A DNA stretch of 64,000 nucleotides from Janthinobacterium sp. BJB426 (GTDB lineage Bacteria; Pseudomonadota; Gammaproteobacteria; Burkholderiales; Burkholderiaceae_D): NCBI RefSeq assembly GCF_002735705.1, contig NZ_PDZL01000002.1, positions 186,001 through 250,000 of the forward strand, in the 5' to 3' direction. The translations under genes and the position numbers were made by a program. A model generated the notes under the pieces. It saw only the letters and a program-made list of their open reading frames with translations. It was not told the DNA's origin and ran no database searches. Positions 16,890-25,785 of the stretch are shown one piece after another (the stretch's first letter is position 1; each line of letters begins with the position of its first letter).

Positions 16890-18741
16890 GCCACTGTTCC
16901 AGCATCAGCAGCAGCCACACCATGGTACCGTGATAGGCCGGGTGTTCCGCCAGCAAGCGCCCTTGCAGATCGTCGATGAAGGCGGGCCGCACGATGCCGC
17001 GCCCGCGCAGCTGCGTCAGGTTGTCGAACGCAAACTCGCGCAGCGGCACGTGGCTGTGCAGCCACTGGCCGAAAGGCAAGCCAAAGCCGTGCTTTTTCTT
17101 GCGCACGATGGCCGGCGGCAAGATTTCCGCCAGCGCCCGCTTGAAGAACGGTCGCAGCCGCGTGCCGTCGAGCTTGTCCCGCGACGCCAGGCCCGCAGCG
17201 AATGCCACCATCGCATCGTGCAGGAAGGGAAACGCCGCTTCCACGCCGGCCAGCTCGCAGGCCTTGCGCACCTTGAACAGATCGTTGTCGGCCAGGGTAA
17301 AGCGCATGTCCAGCGCCAGCAGTTCATTGATTTGGCTCAAGCCCTGGCCTTGCCGCGCCCAATACGCGCCATTCACGCAGCCGGGCGCCATGCCCGGATC
17401 GATGGTATCGATAAAACCCGCTTCCAGCACCGTGCGGTAACCATGGCGCAGCAGCAGGTTGTAGCTGTCGAGCCTAGCCGGCAGCGGCAGGCTCGCCTGC
17501 TCGATGTAGCGGCGCGCCTTGTCGCCCAGGCGCCACGGCTTGCCACTTTGCTGGCGGAACAGCAGCGGCTCGATGATGGTCTGGCGCAACATGACGGGCA
17601 AGCGTTCATATTGCGACAGCAAGGCCTGGTGCGCATAACGCTCATTGCCGCCAAACAATTCATCGCCGCCGTCACCGCCCAAGAGGCGCGTCACGCCATC
17701 CTCGCGCGCCATCTGCGCGCAATAGTAAGCGGGAATGGCCGAGGCATTGCCGAAAGGCTGGTCGAAGATGGCCGCCATGGCGGGAATCGCGGCCAGCACG
17801 TCGTTTGGCGTCACGTAGCGTTCGTGGTGGATGCTGCCCGCGTGGCTGGCGGCCAGGCGCGCATAGGCCATTTCGTCATAGCCGGGCGCATCAAAACCGA
17901 TGGAATACGTGCGCGCGGGCCGGCCCGTCACTTGTCCCATGATGGCGGCCAGGGTGGAACTGTCCGTACCGCCGCTGAGAAACGCGCCCGTGTCCGCCCC
18001 GTCCGCGCCGAGGCTGCTTTCCACTGCCTGACGCAGCAGGCGCAGGAATTCCTGCTTGTTCGCGGCAAAAGTGTCACGCGTGCGCGCCGTGCCTGGCTCC
18101 TGGAAGGCCAGTTGCCAGTAACTGCCCTTGCATTGCTTGCCGCCGCGCACATGCAGGTATTCGCCGGGCAGCAAGCGCTGCTGGCCAAGATAGGCCGTGG
18201 CCGGGCCGGGCACCATGTGGAAGAACAAATAATGATACAGCGCCTGCGGATCGAGCGCGCCCCGCACGGACGGATGGGCCAGCAAGGCGTCATGCGAGGA
18301 GGCAAAGAACAGCCCTTGCGCATTGTTCGCATAGCTGAGCGGATGCATGCCGGCGCGGTCCACTGCCAGCAGGGCCGAGCCGGAAAAGGCGTCGAGAATG
18401 GCCAGCGCAAATGGCCCGGACAGGCTGGCGCAAGCGGCCACGCCCCGGCTCAGCCACAGGGCCGCAAGGCGGCACGCCACGTCGTCGGCCGAGCCGTCGA
18501 GCTCGGGCCGGCCCCAGAGGGCCACCTGCAAGCCATCCTGCTGATACACATGGCGGCTGCCATCGATGGCAGCCACGGCCACGCCGCCCACTTCGCTGAG
18601 GCTGGCGGCCAGCGGCGCGCCATCGAATCGCGACAAGGGCGCGGCCATGCTTGCCAGCGCGGTGGGCGCGCCGCTATCGGACGCCGTGCCGCCAGGATCA
18701 GCCCAGTTCGCCGCCGCCAACCAACCGCACAGGCCGCTCAT
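16798..18741 (-). CDS. XrtA/PEP-CTERM-associated amidotransferase (asparagine synthase-like)
   Basis: A 647-aa asparagine-synthetase-type protein: N-terminal glutaminase-like domain, then an ATP-pyrophosphatase domain with SGGTDSS. The LLGGDGGDELFGGNERY segment is typical of the family. Members in exosortase A clusters are annotated as PEP-CTERM-associated amidotransferases. The nucleophile cysteine of the glutaminase domain is normally residue 2; here the protein begins MSGLCGW, with Cys at position 5, so glutamine hydrolysis may not work in the usual way. It overlaps the upstream decarboxylase stop by four bases. Confidence 0.85.
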   Translation of the reverse strand: MSGLCGWLAAANWADPGGTASDSGAPTALASMAAPLSRFDGAPLAASLSEVGGVAVAAIDGSRHVYQQDGLQVALWGRPELDGSADDVACRLAALWLSRGVAACASLSGPFALAILDAFSGSALLAVDRAGMHPLSYANNAQGLFFASSHDALLAHPSVRGALDPQALYHYLFFHMVPGPATAYLGQQRLLPGEYLHVRGGKQCKGSYWQLAFQEPGTARTRDTFAANKQEFLRLLRQAVESSLGADGADTGAFLSGGTDSSTLAAIMGQVTGRPARTYSIGFDAPGYDEMAYARLAASHAGSIHHERYVTPNDVLAAIPAMAAIFDQPFGNASAIPAYYCAQMAREDGVTRLLGGDGGDELFGGNERYAHQALLSQYERLPVMLRQTIIEPLLFRQQSGKPWRLGDKARRYIEQASLPLPARLDSYNLLLRHGYRTVLEAGFIDTIDPGMAPGCVNGAYWARQGQGLSQINELLALDMRFTLADNDLFKVRKACELAGVEAAFPFLHDAMVAFAAGLASRDKLDGTRLRPFFKRALAEILPPAIVRKKKHGFGLPFGQWLHSHVPLREFAFDNLTQLRGRGIVRPAFIDDLQGRLLAEHPAYHGTMVWLLLMLEQWLSQHPGALGALEGGFAACATETPGVLDPTA

Positions 18742-19994
18742 ACGAGCACCTCGGCCGGCAGCGGATGGCCGAGAAACGCCGTCGGGCTGGCCGTCAAGCC
18801 ATACGCGCCTGACTGGAACACCACCACCAGGTCGCCCTCTTCGGCGCGCGCCATCTCCATTTGATCAGCCAGCAAGTCCAGCGGCGTGCACAGCGGCCCC
18901 ACAACGGACGCCACCTCGCGCACCCCGCCGTGCAGCCGGTTGCCGATGGCAACCGGGTAATTCTTGCGGATCAGCTGGCCAAAATTGCCCGAGGCGGCCA
19001 GGTGATGGTGCAAGCCGCCATCCGTCACCAGAAAGACCTGTCCATGCGACACCTTGCGTTCAAGCACCTTGCACACATACACGCCCGCCTCCGCCACCAG
19101 ATAGCGGCCCAGTTCCAGGTTCAGGCGCACGCCAGGCGCCGCCGGGGCCAGGATGGCCAGCTGCCGCTGCAAACCGTCCGCCACGGGGGCCAGGTCAAGC
19201 GCCTGGTCGCCGGGGAAATACGGCACGCCGAAGCCGCCGCCGATATTCAGGGTGCGCAAGGGCGATGGCGCGCTGTCGGCCAGTTGCAGGGCCAGCTGCA
19301 CGCTCAGGGCCTGCGCTTCGGCCAGGGCCGCCCCCGACAGGCTTTGCGAACCCGCATACAGGTGAAAGCCGTGAAAATCCAGTCCCAGCTGGCCGATGCG
19401 GCCCAGCAGCGCTGGCACCAGGGCCGCATCGACGCCGAACGGCTGCGCGCCACCGCCCATGCGCATGCCAGTGCGGCGCAAGGCGAAGTCGGGATTCACG
19501 CGCACGGCCACCCTGGCCGTCACGCCCAGCCGTTCACTGGCCAGCGCCAGCCGTTCCAACTGGGCACCCGATTCCACATTGACCAATACGCCCGCCGCCA
19601 CGGCCCGCGCCAGTTCCCCATCGCTCTTGCCCGGCCCCGCAAAACTGATGCGCTCCGGCGCCATGGGCGTATCGAGCGCCGTGGCCAGTTCGCCGCCCGA
19701 CGCCACGTCGATGCCATCGACCAAGCCCGCCAGCCACTGCACCACGGCCGGCATGGGGTTGGCCTTCATCGCGTAATGCACATGCACGCCAGCAGGCAAG
19801 GCGGCGCGCAGTTCGGCCACGCGGCGCGTGATGTGCGCCCGTTCATACGCATAAAACGGCGTGCTGCCCACCCGCTGGGCCAGCCGGCGCAAGGACACGC
19901 CGCCGATCTGCAGCATGTCGCCATCCACAGCGAACTGGCGCAGCGGTGAGTGCGACGGCAATTCCGTGCTGTTCGAGCGGATCAAGTCCTTCAT
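18738..19994 (-). CDS. PLP-dependent decarboxylase, exosortase A-associated
   Basis: A 418-aa fold-III PLP enzyme related to diaminopimelate and ornithine decarboxylases. The PLP lysine lies in HYAMKANPMPAVVQ; later come an IDVASGGEL segment, a NIGGGFGVPY glycine loop for the phosphate, and a VFQSGAYG segment. It is the decarboxylase that accompanies an acyl-CoA ligase in exosortase A clusters; the true substrate is unknown. The ATG of MKDLIRS is preferred because it forms an ATGA overlap with the acyl-CoA ligase stop. It ends overlapping the amidotransferase start. Confidence 0.85.
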   Translation of the reverse strand: MKDLIRSNSTELPSHSPLRQFAVDGDMLQIGGVSLRRLAQRVGSTPFYAYERAHITRRVAELRAALPAGVHVHYAMKANPMPAVVQWLAGLVDGIDVASGGELATALDTPMAPERISFAGPGKSDGELARAVAAGVLVNVESGAQLERLALASERLGVTARVAVRVNPDFALRRTGMRMGGGAQPFGVDAALVPALLGRIGQLGLDFHGFHLYAGSQSLSGAALAEAQALSVQLALQLADSAPSPLRTLNIGGGFGVPYFPGDQALDLAPVADGLQRQLAILAPAAPGVRLNLELGRYLVAEAGVYVCKVLERKVSHGQVFLVTDGGLHHHLAASGNFGQLIRKNYPVAIGNRLHGGVREVASVVGPLCTPLDLLADQMEMARAEEGDLVVVFQSGAYGLTASPTAFLGHPLPAEVLV

Positions 19995-21586
19995 GCCGCA
20001 TCTCCTGTTTGGACCGCATACGCGCGCGCCAGTTCCCTGGCCAGCAGGGGACGGTCGATCTTGCCATTCGGGTTGCGCGGCAGCACGCCGTCGTGGATTT
20101 CCACCCACAGCGGCACCATATAGCTGGGCAGGCGGGCGCGGCAGGCGGCCAGCACGTTGTCGCGCAGCAATTCCACACCGGGCGCGGGCGTGACGAGCAA
20201 GGCGATGGCCTGGCCCAGCACGGCATGGGGCAAACCCAGCGCTGCGGCCTCGCCCACCAGCCCGCTTGCATACGCGACTTCCTCGATCTCGGCCGGGCTG
20301 ACCCGGTAACCGGAGGTCTTGATCATGTCATCGCTGCGCCCCACGAAATACAGATAGCCTTCCGTATCGCGGCGCACGGTGTCGCCCGACCAGACGGCCA
20401 GTTCCGGCAGCACCAGGCCGCTCGCCTGGGGCGGCAGCGGCTTGAAGCGCTCGGCCGTGCGCGCCGCATCGTTCCAGTAGCCGAGCGCCACCAGCGCGCC
20501 ACGGTGCACCAGCTCGCCCGGCTCGTCGGCGTCGCACGTGCTGCCGTCCGGACGCAGCACCAGCACTTCCGCGTTGGGGATCGCTTGCCCGATGGAGTCG
20601 GGGTGCCGCTCCAGCTGTTCCGGCGCCAGATACGTCGAACGGAACGCTTCCGTCAAGCCATACATCAGGTAAACCTGCACGCGCGGCAGCGACTGGCGCA
20701 GCTTGTCAAGCGTGGAGCGCTGCATCACGCCGCCCGAATTGGTAATGTAACGCAAGGGGGTGGACAGGGGCCAGCTCAGTTGCGACAGCTGCACCCACAG
20801 CGGCGGCACGGCGGCCAGGCCCGTGATGGCTTCCTGCTCGACGGCCTCAACGATATCGCGCAGCAACAGATAATTCATCAGCACGGCGCAGGCGCCGCTG
20901 GCAAACGCCGTCGTCAGCTGGCTCAGGCCGTAGTCAAAACTTAGCGGCAAGACGCACAGGATGCGGTCCTGCGGCGTATTGCGCAGATAGCCCGACACGC
21001 TGAGCGCGCCCGCCAGCATGTTGCGGTGCGACAGCACCACACCTTTCGGCCGCCCCGTGCTGCCCGAGGTATATAAAATGGCGGCCATGTCGATGTCGAT
21101 GGCCGCACGCGGCCGGAGGGCGGGCACATTGGTGGGCACGGCCGTCCACGCCAGCACGCGCACCTTGCCCAGGCGCGATTCCTGCTGCGGTTCGCCCGTC
21201 AGCAGCACCGTGCGCAAGTCCGGGCAGGCGGCCAGCGCGGGGCCCAGTTGCGCCAGGCGTTCGCGCGACGTGACGAGGATGTCCACGTTGCAGTCGGCCA
21301 GGATGTACGCCACCTGGTCCGGCTTGAGCAGCGGATTGACGGGCACGAACACGCCGCCGGCCGCCGCCGCGCCGAACATGGCGCTGACGTTTTCCGGGCG
21401 TTTTTCCAGGTATACGGCCACGCGCGCGCCACCTTGCAAGCCCAGGGTCAGCAAGGTATTGGCTGCCTCGCGCACGGACTGCGCCAGCGCGGCATAGTGC
21501 ATTTCCTCGCCCTGCCACGACAGGGCCGGTGCGTGGGGCGCGCGCTGCGCCGTTTCAAAGATCAGGTCGTGTATCAGTGTCGCCAT
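19991..21586 (-). CDS. Acyl-CoA ligase (AMP-forming), exosortase A-associated
   Basis: A 531-aa ANL-superfamily enzyme. The P-loop LYTSGSTGRPKGVVLSH binds ATP, and SGDTVRRDTEGYLYFVGR leads into the hinge with MIKTSGYRVSP; a C-terminal lysine lies in RNPNGKIDRP. It activates a carboxylic acid as acyl-AMP and passes it to CoA or a carrier protein. It heads a three-gene operon (ligase, decarboxylase, amidotransferase) and diverges from the acyltransferase/carrier-protein operon, so loading the nearby acyl carrier protein is a reasonable but unproven idea. Confidence 0.85.
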   Translation of the reverse strand: MATLIHDLIFETAQRAPHAPALSWQGEEMHYAALAQSVREAANTLLTLGLQGGARVAVYLEKRPENVSAMFGAAAAGGVFVPVNPLLKPDQVAYILADCNVDILVTSRERLAQLGPALAACPDLRTVLLTGEPQQESRLGKVRVLAWTAVPTNVPALRPRAAIDIDMAAILYTSGSTGRPKGVVLSHRNMLAGALSVSGYLRNTPQDRILCVLPLSFDYGLSQLTTAFASGACAVLMNYLLLRDIVEAVEQEAITGLAAVPPLWVQLSQLSWPLSTPLRYITNSGGVMQRSTLDKLRQSLPRVQVYLMYGLTEAFRSTYLAPEQLERHPDSIGQAIPNAEVLVLRPDGSTCDADEPGELVHRGALVALGYWNDAARTAERFKPLPPQASGLVLPELAVWSGDTVRRDTEGYLYFVGRSDDMIKTSGYRVSPAEIEEVAYASGLVGEAAALGLPHAVLGQAIALLVTPAPGVELLRDNVLAACRARLPSYMVPLWVEIHDGVLPRNPNGKIDRPLLARELARAYAVQTGDAA

Positions 21587-21655
21587 CGTGTCATCCCCGG
21601 ATTGCCATGATTGCCATGCATTCCCCTATGATTCAGACAAACGGCCACAGCGGTC

Positions 21656-21669
21656 TTGATTTTGATCAA
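21656..21669. promoter_or_regulatory. FNR/ANR-type binding site
   Basis: The bases TTGAT-TTTG-ATCAA match the FNR/ANR consensus TTGATnnnnATCAA exactly. The site lies in the short intergenic region between the divergent acyl-CoA ligase (start 21586) and acyltransferase (start 21731 or 21773) genes. That suggests oxygen- or redox-responsive control of one or both operons by a Crp/Fnr-family regulator. The regulator gene is not in the window. Confidence 0.6.
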
Positions 21670-21772
21670 TTAACAGTTTCAGCAACACAGCTTGAGCCGG
21701 CGCAAGACCGCCGCTGGCCGCTGCGCTCTAATGGACAGCGTTGGCTGCATAGCCGCCCCATCCGTTACCGCC

Positions 21773-22528
21773 ATGGCCCTGTCCCCGCGATTTCCCCTGC
21801 TGCAAAGGCTGGCCGCCAGCCTCCATCAACTGGGCTGGCGCGACAGCGCCTGGCTGGCCCTGGCGCGGCTGCTGGCAATGGTGCCCGGCGGGCGCTGCGC
21901 GCTATATCGTTATCAATTCGTGGCGCAAGCCGTGGCGCCCGGTTCGCTGTGCCGCGGGCGCGGCCAGTCGATCAGCGTCACGCCCTACCTGACGGAGGCG
22001 GACTTGCCGCCCGGCCCCGAGCGCCGGCCCGGCGCGCTGCGCGAACGCTACCGGCAAGGCGCGCTATGCCTGGTGGCGCGTGACAATGCAGGCATGGCTG
22101 GCTGGATCTGGCTGCTGCGTCACGGCTGCCAGGAAGACGAGGTGCGCGCCCGCTATGCGCTGGCCTCACACCAGTCGTCGTGGGACCTGGACGTGTGGGT
22201 GCATCCCGACCGGCGCGGCGGCCTCGTCTTCGCCCGCCTGTGGGAAGAAGCCAACGCCGTGCTGTACGCGCAGGGCGTGCGCTGGACGTGCAGCCGCATC
22301 TCGCGTTTCAACCGCGCCTCGCTGGGCGCCCATGCGCGCCTGGGCACGCACGCTCTGGGCACGGCCACGTTTATCCGCTGCGGGCGCTGGCAAGCGATGG
22401 CCGCCAGCCTGCCGCCGTATCTGCACCTGTCGCGCCGCCCCGACGAGATCCCCTGCCTGGCCTTCGATACGTCGTCCCTGCCGCACTACCCTTCCCTGGA
22501 GCTGACATGCCGCATCTTGAAGCAGTAA
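21773..22528 (+). CDS. GNAT-like acyltransferase of the exosortase A locus
   Basis: About 251 residues. The C-terminal two thirds resembles GNAT-fold acyltransferases (WDLDVWVHPDRRGGLVFARL, where the region after VHPDRRG would contact CoA or the carrier). The ATG of MALSPRF is used; in-frame ATGs at 21731 and 21692 are possible, and 21731 would leave more of the divergent region coding. The last 22 bp overlap the acyl carrier protein gene, suggesting coupled translation and a functional partnership with that carrier. Confidence 0.65.
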   Translation: MALSPRFPLLQRLAASLHQLGWRDSAWLALARLLAMVPGGRCALYRYQFVAQAVAPGSLCRGRGQSISVTPYLTEADLPPGPERRPGALRERYRQGALCLVARDNAGMAGWIWLLRHGCQEDEVRARYALASHQSSWDLDVWVHPDRRGGLVFARLWEEANAVLYAQGVRWTCSRISRFNRASLGAHARLGTHALGTATFIRCGRWQAMAASLPPYLHLSRRPDEIPCLAFDTSSLPHYPSLELTCRILKQ

Positions 22529-22752
22529 AGCACATCCTCGACACCACCCTGGGCTTGAACGGGCGCGTGCTGGAGAGCCACACGCCGCTGCTGGGCAGCG
22601 TGCCGGAACTCGACTCGATGGCCGTGATCGGCGTGATCGCCGCGCTGGAAGACCATTTCGGCATCATCGTCGCCGACGACGACATCCACGCGCGCCACTT
22701 CGCCACCGTGGGTTCCCTGCACGACTTCGTGTTTGCAAAGCTGCGACCATGA
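22507..22752 (+). CDS. Acyl carrier protein
   Basis: An 81-aa protein with the carrier-protein signature ELDSMAVIGVI, where the serine of DSM receives phosphopantetheine. The length and predicted helix pattern fit a free-standing acyl carrier protein. It overlaps the acyltransferase gene upstream by 22 bp and the hydrolase 2 start by four bases, so it is firmly inside the operon. It likely carries an acyl group loaded by the acyl-CoA ligase or by fatty acid synthase, used by the neighbouring acyltransferase. Confidence 0.85.
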   Translation: MPHLEAVKHILDTTLGLNGRVLESHTPLLGSVPELDSMAVIGVIAALEDHFGIIVADDDIHARHFATVGSLHDFVFAKLRP

Positions 22753-23606
22753 ACCGCGCCGTCCTCGACGCCCTGCCGCTGCTGCCCTTCTTCCTGCCCG
22801 CCAGCGGCGGCCAGCGCTACTGCCTGCTGCACCTGCCGCCGCCGGGCCAGGCCGCGCGCGGCGGCATTCTCTATGTGCATCCGTTCGCGGAAGAACTGAA
22901 CAAAAGCCGCCACGTGGCCGCCGCGCAGGCGCGCGCCTTTGCCGCCGCCGGCTACAGCGTGCTGCAGATCGACCTGTTCGGCTGCGGCGACAGCAGCGGC
23001 GATTTTAACGAAGCGCGCTGGGACATCTGGCACAACGACCTGCATCTGGCTTGCGCGTGGCTGGCGCAGCGCGTCGACGGCCCCTTGAGCGTATGGGGCT
23101 TGCGCCTGGGCGCCCTGCTGGCCCTCGATTTTGCCAGCCGCGCGCCGCTGCCCCTGGCGCGTTTGCTGCTGTGGCAACCGGAACTCGATGGACGGCGCAG
23201 CATCGACCGCTTCCTGCGCCTGCGCCTGGCGACCGGCATGCTGGCTGGCGGCTCACAGGAAGCGCCCGGCCAGGCGCGCGCCACACTGGCGAATGGCGAA
23301 CCTGTGGAAGTGGCCGGCTACCTGCTGGCGCCCGAATTGGCGCAGGCCATCGATGGTGTCAGCGCCTCCACGCTGCAGCCTTCCGTGCCCGTCTACTGGC
23401 TCGACTACCAGGCGCCGGCACAGACAGCCGCACCCCTGCCATCACTCGCGCGGCAATGGCGAGAACACGGCGCCGCCGTGCACGTGGCCACCTTTGGCGA
23501 CGGGCCGTTCTGGCACAGCGGCGAGCTGCTGGCGTGTCCGCAACTGCTGGACGCCACGCGTGCGCTGTGCCGCGACTGGCTCGACGCGGAAAGGACGCCG
23601 CCATGA
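22749..23606 (+). CDS. Exosortase A system-associated hydrolase 2
   Basis: A 285-aa alpha/beta-hydrolase. The N-terminal ILYVHPFAEELNKSRH segment and the sequence LFGCGDSSGDF fit the hydrolase 2 family of exosortase A clusters. The nucleophile elbow, normally GxSxG, reads GLRLG here, so arginine replaces the expected serine and classical esterase chemistry is doubtful. Start and stop both overlap neighbours by ATGA, so it is expressed together with the carrier protein and hydrolase 1. Its biochemical role is unknown. Confidence 0.8.
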   Translation: MNRAVLDALPLLPFFLPASGGQRYCLLHLPPPGQAARGGILYVHPFAEELNKSRHVAAAQARAFAAAGYSVLQIDLFGCGDSSGDFNEARWDIWHNDLHLACAWLAQRVDGPLSVWGLRLGALLALDFASRAPLPLARLLLWQPELDGRRSIDRFLRLRLATGMLAGGSQEAPGQARATLANGEPVEVAGYLLAPELAQAIDGVSASTLQPSVPVYWLDYQAPAQTAAPLPSLARQWREHGAAVHVATFGDGPFWHSGELLACPQLLDATRALCRDWLDAERTPP

Positions 23607-24490
23607 AGCGCGACAGCGGGCAGCAGCACCTCGCCGGACACGCCGTGCGCGAACTGGCCCTGCGCTTTCGCAGCGCAGCCGAAGACGACGAGGCGCAGGC
23701 GCGCCTGGCCGGCATCCTCAGCCTGCCCGACGTGCCGGGGGCGCGGGGCGTCTTGATCGTCACGGGCGGGCCGCAGTACCGAATCGGCAGCCACCGCCAG
23801 TTCGTCTTGCTGGCCCGCGCCCTGGCCGTGCAAGGCTGGCCCGTACTGCGTTTCGACTTGCGCGGCATGGGCGACAGCGAGGGTAGCGCGCGCGACTACC
23901 GCGCCGCCGGTCCCGACATCGCCGGCGCGCTGGCGCAATTCTTCGACGCCGTGCCATCCTTGCGCGAAGTAGCGCTGTGGGGCTTGTGCGATGGCGCCAC
24001 GGCCGCCGCCTGCCATGCGCCACGCGACGCGCGCGTCAAAGCCCTGATCCTGCTCAACCCTTGGGTGCGCAGCGGCGCCGGCCTGGCGCGCGCCACCTTG
24101 CGCCATTACTATTTTCCACGCCTGCTGCAAGGCGGTTTCTGGCGCAAGCTGGCCAGCGGCGGATTGCAGCTGGGCGCCAGCCTGGCGTCGCTGCGGCAGG
24201 TGGCGGCCGCCACGCAGGAAGCGGACCCGCTGGAAGACGACGCGCCCGCGCCGGCCCTGCTGCGGGCGCTGACGCAATTCCAGGGCAAGGTGCTGCTGAT
24301 CCTCAGCGGCGACGACCTGGGCGCGCGCGAGTGGCAGTCCCTGCTCGATGGCGATCCTGCCTGGCGCGCCGTCACGGCCCGCGCGCAATGGACGCAGGCG
24401 CAGGTCGATGGGGCCAACCACACATTTGCCAGCGCCGCCTGGCGCGGCGAAGTGGAACAGCGGTGCGCGCGGTGGCTGCAGTCATGGTAA
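23603..24490 (+). CDS. Exosortase A system-associated hydrolase 1
   Basis: A 295-aa alpha/beta-hydrolase. It has GVLIVTGGPQYRIGSHRQFV at the oxyanion side, RFDLRGMGDSEG as the conserved loop, and the nucleophile elbow GLCDGA, with cysteine in place of serine as in dienelactone-hydrolase-like enzymes. A histidine lies in a GANHTF segment near the C terminus, completing a plausible Cys-Asp-His triad. It is the usual partner of hydrolase 2 in exosortase A clusters. It overlaps the next glycosyltransferase start by seven bases. Confidence 0.85.
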   Translation: MKRDSGQQHLAGHAVRELALRFRSAAEDDEAQARLAGILSLPDVPGARGVLIVTGGPQYRIGSHRQFVLLARALAVQGWPVLRFDLRGMGDSEGSARDYRAAGPDIAGALAQFFDAVPSLREVALWGLCDGATAAACHAPRDARVKALILLNPWVRSGAGLARATLRHYYFPRLLQGGFWRKLASGGLQLGASLASLRQVAAATQEADPLEDDAPAPALLRALTQFQGKVLLILSGDDLGAREWQSLLDGDPAWRAVTARAQWTQAQVDGANHTFASAAWRGEVEQRCARWLQSW

Positions 24491-25785
24491 AAACCTCGCC
24501 GAACGCGGCCCGACCGAACGCGGCCCGACCAAAACGCGTGCTGATGGTCGCCTACCATTTCCCGCCGCTGGCCGGCGGCAGCGGCATCCTGCGCACCCTG
24601 GGCTTTGCCCGTCATTTGCCCGACTGCGGCTGGCAGCCGCTGGTGCTCAGTCCCGGCGCCACCGCGTATGCGCAGCGGGGTGACGCGCAACTGGCGCAGC
24701 TCGGCGCGCAAGCCACCGTGCGGCGCACCCTGGCGCTGGACGCGGCGCGCCATTTCTCCATCGCCGGGTGCTATCCGCGCTGCCTGGCGCTGCCCGACCG
24801 CTGGAGTTCCTGGTGGCTGAGCGCCGTGCCGGCCGGCCTGCGCATGATCCGGCAATACCGCCCCGACGCGATCTGGTCGACGTATCCGATCGCCACGGCG
24901 CACCTGATCGCGCTGACCCTGCAAAAACTCAGCGGCCTGCCGTGGATCGCCGACCAGCGCGACCCCATGCTCGACGACAGCGACCCGCTGGCGCCCTATC
25001 CCCCCGAGCCGCGCCTGCACCGCATGCATGCGTGGCTCGAACAGCGGATCGCGGCGCGCAGCGCGGCCATCGTCTGCACCACGCCGGGCGCCATCGACGC
25101 GCACCGGCGGCGCCTGGCGCAGGTGGGGCGCGAACGTTTCCACCTGATCGAGAACGGTTACGATGAAGACGGCTATGCAGACCGCCCTGAGCGCACGGGC
25201 CAGCGCAACCGCTTTTTGCTGCTGCACAGCGGCGTGATCTATCCGTCCGAGCGCGATCCGCAAGCGCTGTTCGAAGCGCTGGCCCGGCTGCGCCATGATG
25301 GCGTGCTGCATGCCCGCAATTTCCAGCTGGTGCTGCGCGCCACGGGGCACGATGCGTGGCTGGCCAGCCTGCTGGTGAAATACGGCATCCTCGACCTGGT
25401 ACGCCTGGAACCCTTGCAGCCGCACGACGCGGCGCTGCAGGAAATGCTGGCCGCCGACGGCTTGCTGCTGCTGCAGGCGGCCAATTGCAACGGACAGATT
25501 CCCGCCAAGCTGTATGAATACCTGCGCTGCCGCCGCCCCATCCTGGCGCTGACCGACCTGGCGGGCGACAGCGCGGCCAAGCTGCGCCACTGCGGCATCG
25601 ACACCATCGGCCAGCTGGCGTCCAGCGGCGACTGCGCGCGCGCGCTGCTGCGCTTCCTGGAACTGGCGCGCCAGGGCCGCGCGCCGCTGGCCAGCCCCGG
25701 CGCCATCGCCCTGCAATCGCGGCAAGCCCGCAGCAATACCCTGGCCGCTTTGCTGGACCAGGTCAGTCACAGGAGCCCGACATGA
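24484..25785 (+). CDS. Glycosyltransferase of the exosortase A locus (GT4-like)
   Basis: A 433-aa GT-B transferase. The N-terminal domain begins after a short alanine/proline-rich lead with VLMVAYHFPPLAGGSGILR, which is characteristic of exosortase-associated GT4 enzymes. The C-terminal domain includes ANCNGQIPAKLYEYLRCRRP, where the conserved glutamate contacts the sugar nucleotide. It should act on the cytoplasmic face during repeat-unit assembly. Its ATG overlaps the hydrolase 1 stop, and its stop overlaps the TPR gene start. Confidence 0.8.
   Translation: MVKTSPNAARPNAARPKRVLMVAYHFPPLAGGSGILRTLGFARHLPDCGWQPLVLSPGATAYAQRGDAQLAQLGAQATVRRTLALDAARHFSIAGCYPRCLALPDRWSSWWLSAVPAGLRMIRQYRPDAIWSTYPIATAHLIALTLQKLSGLPWIADQRDPMLDDSDPLAPYPPEPRLHRMHAWLEQRIAARSAAIVCTTPGAIDAHRRRLAQVGRERFHLIENGYDEDGYADRPERTGQRNRFLLLHSGVIYPSERDPQALFEALARLRHDGVLHARNFQLVLRATGHDAWLASLLVKYGILDLVRLEPLQPHDAALQEMLAADGLLLLQAANCNGQIPAKLYEYLRCRRPILALTDLAGDSAAKLRHCGIDTIGQLASSGDCARALLRFLELARQGRAPLASPGAIALQSRQARSNTLAALLDQVSHRSPT

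Noticed and set aside
16651-18864. 737-codon plus-strand open frame
   Set aside because: It lies opposite the amidotransferase gene and is rich in Arg, His, Gln and Ala, as expected for antisense of GC-rich coding DNA.
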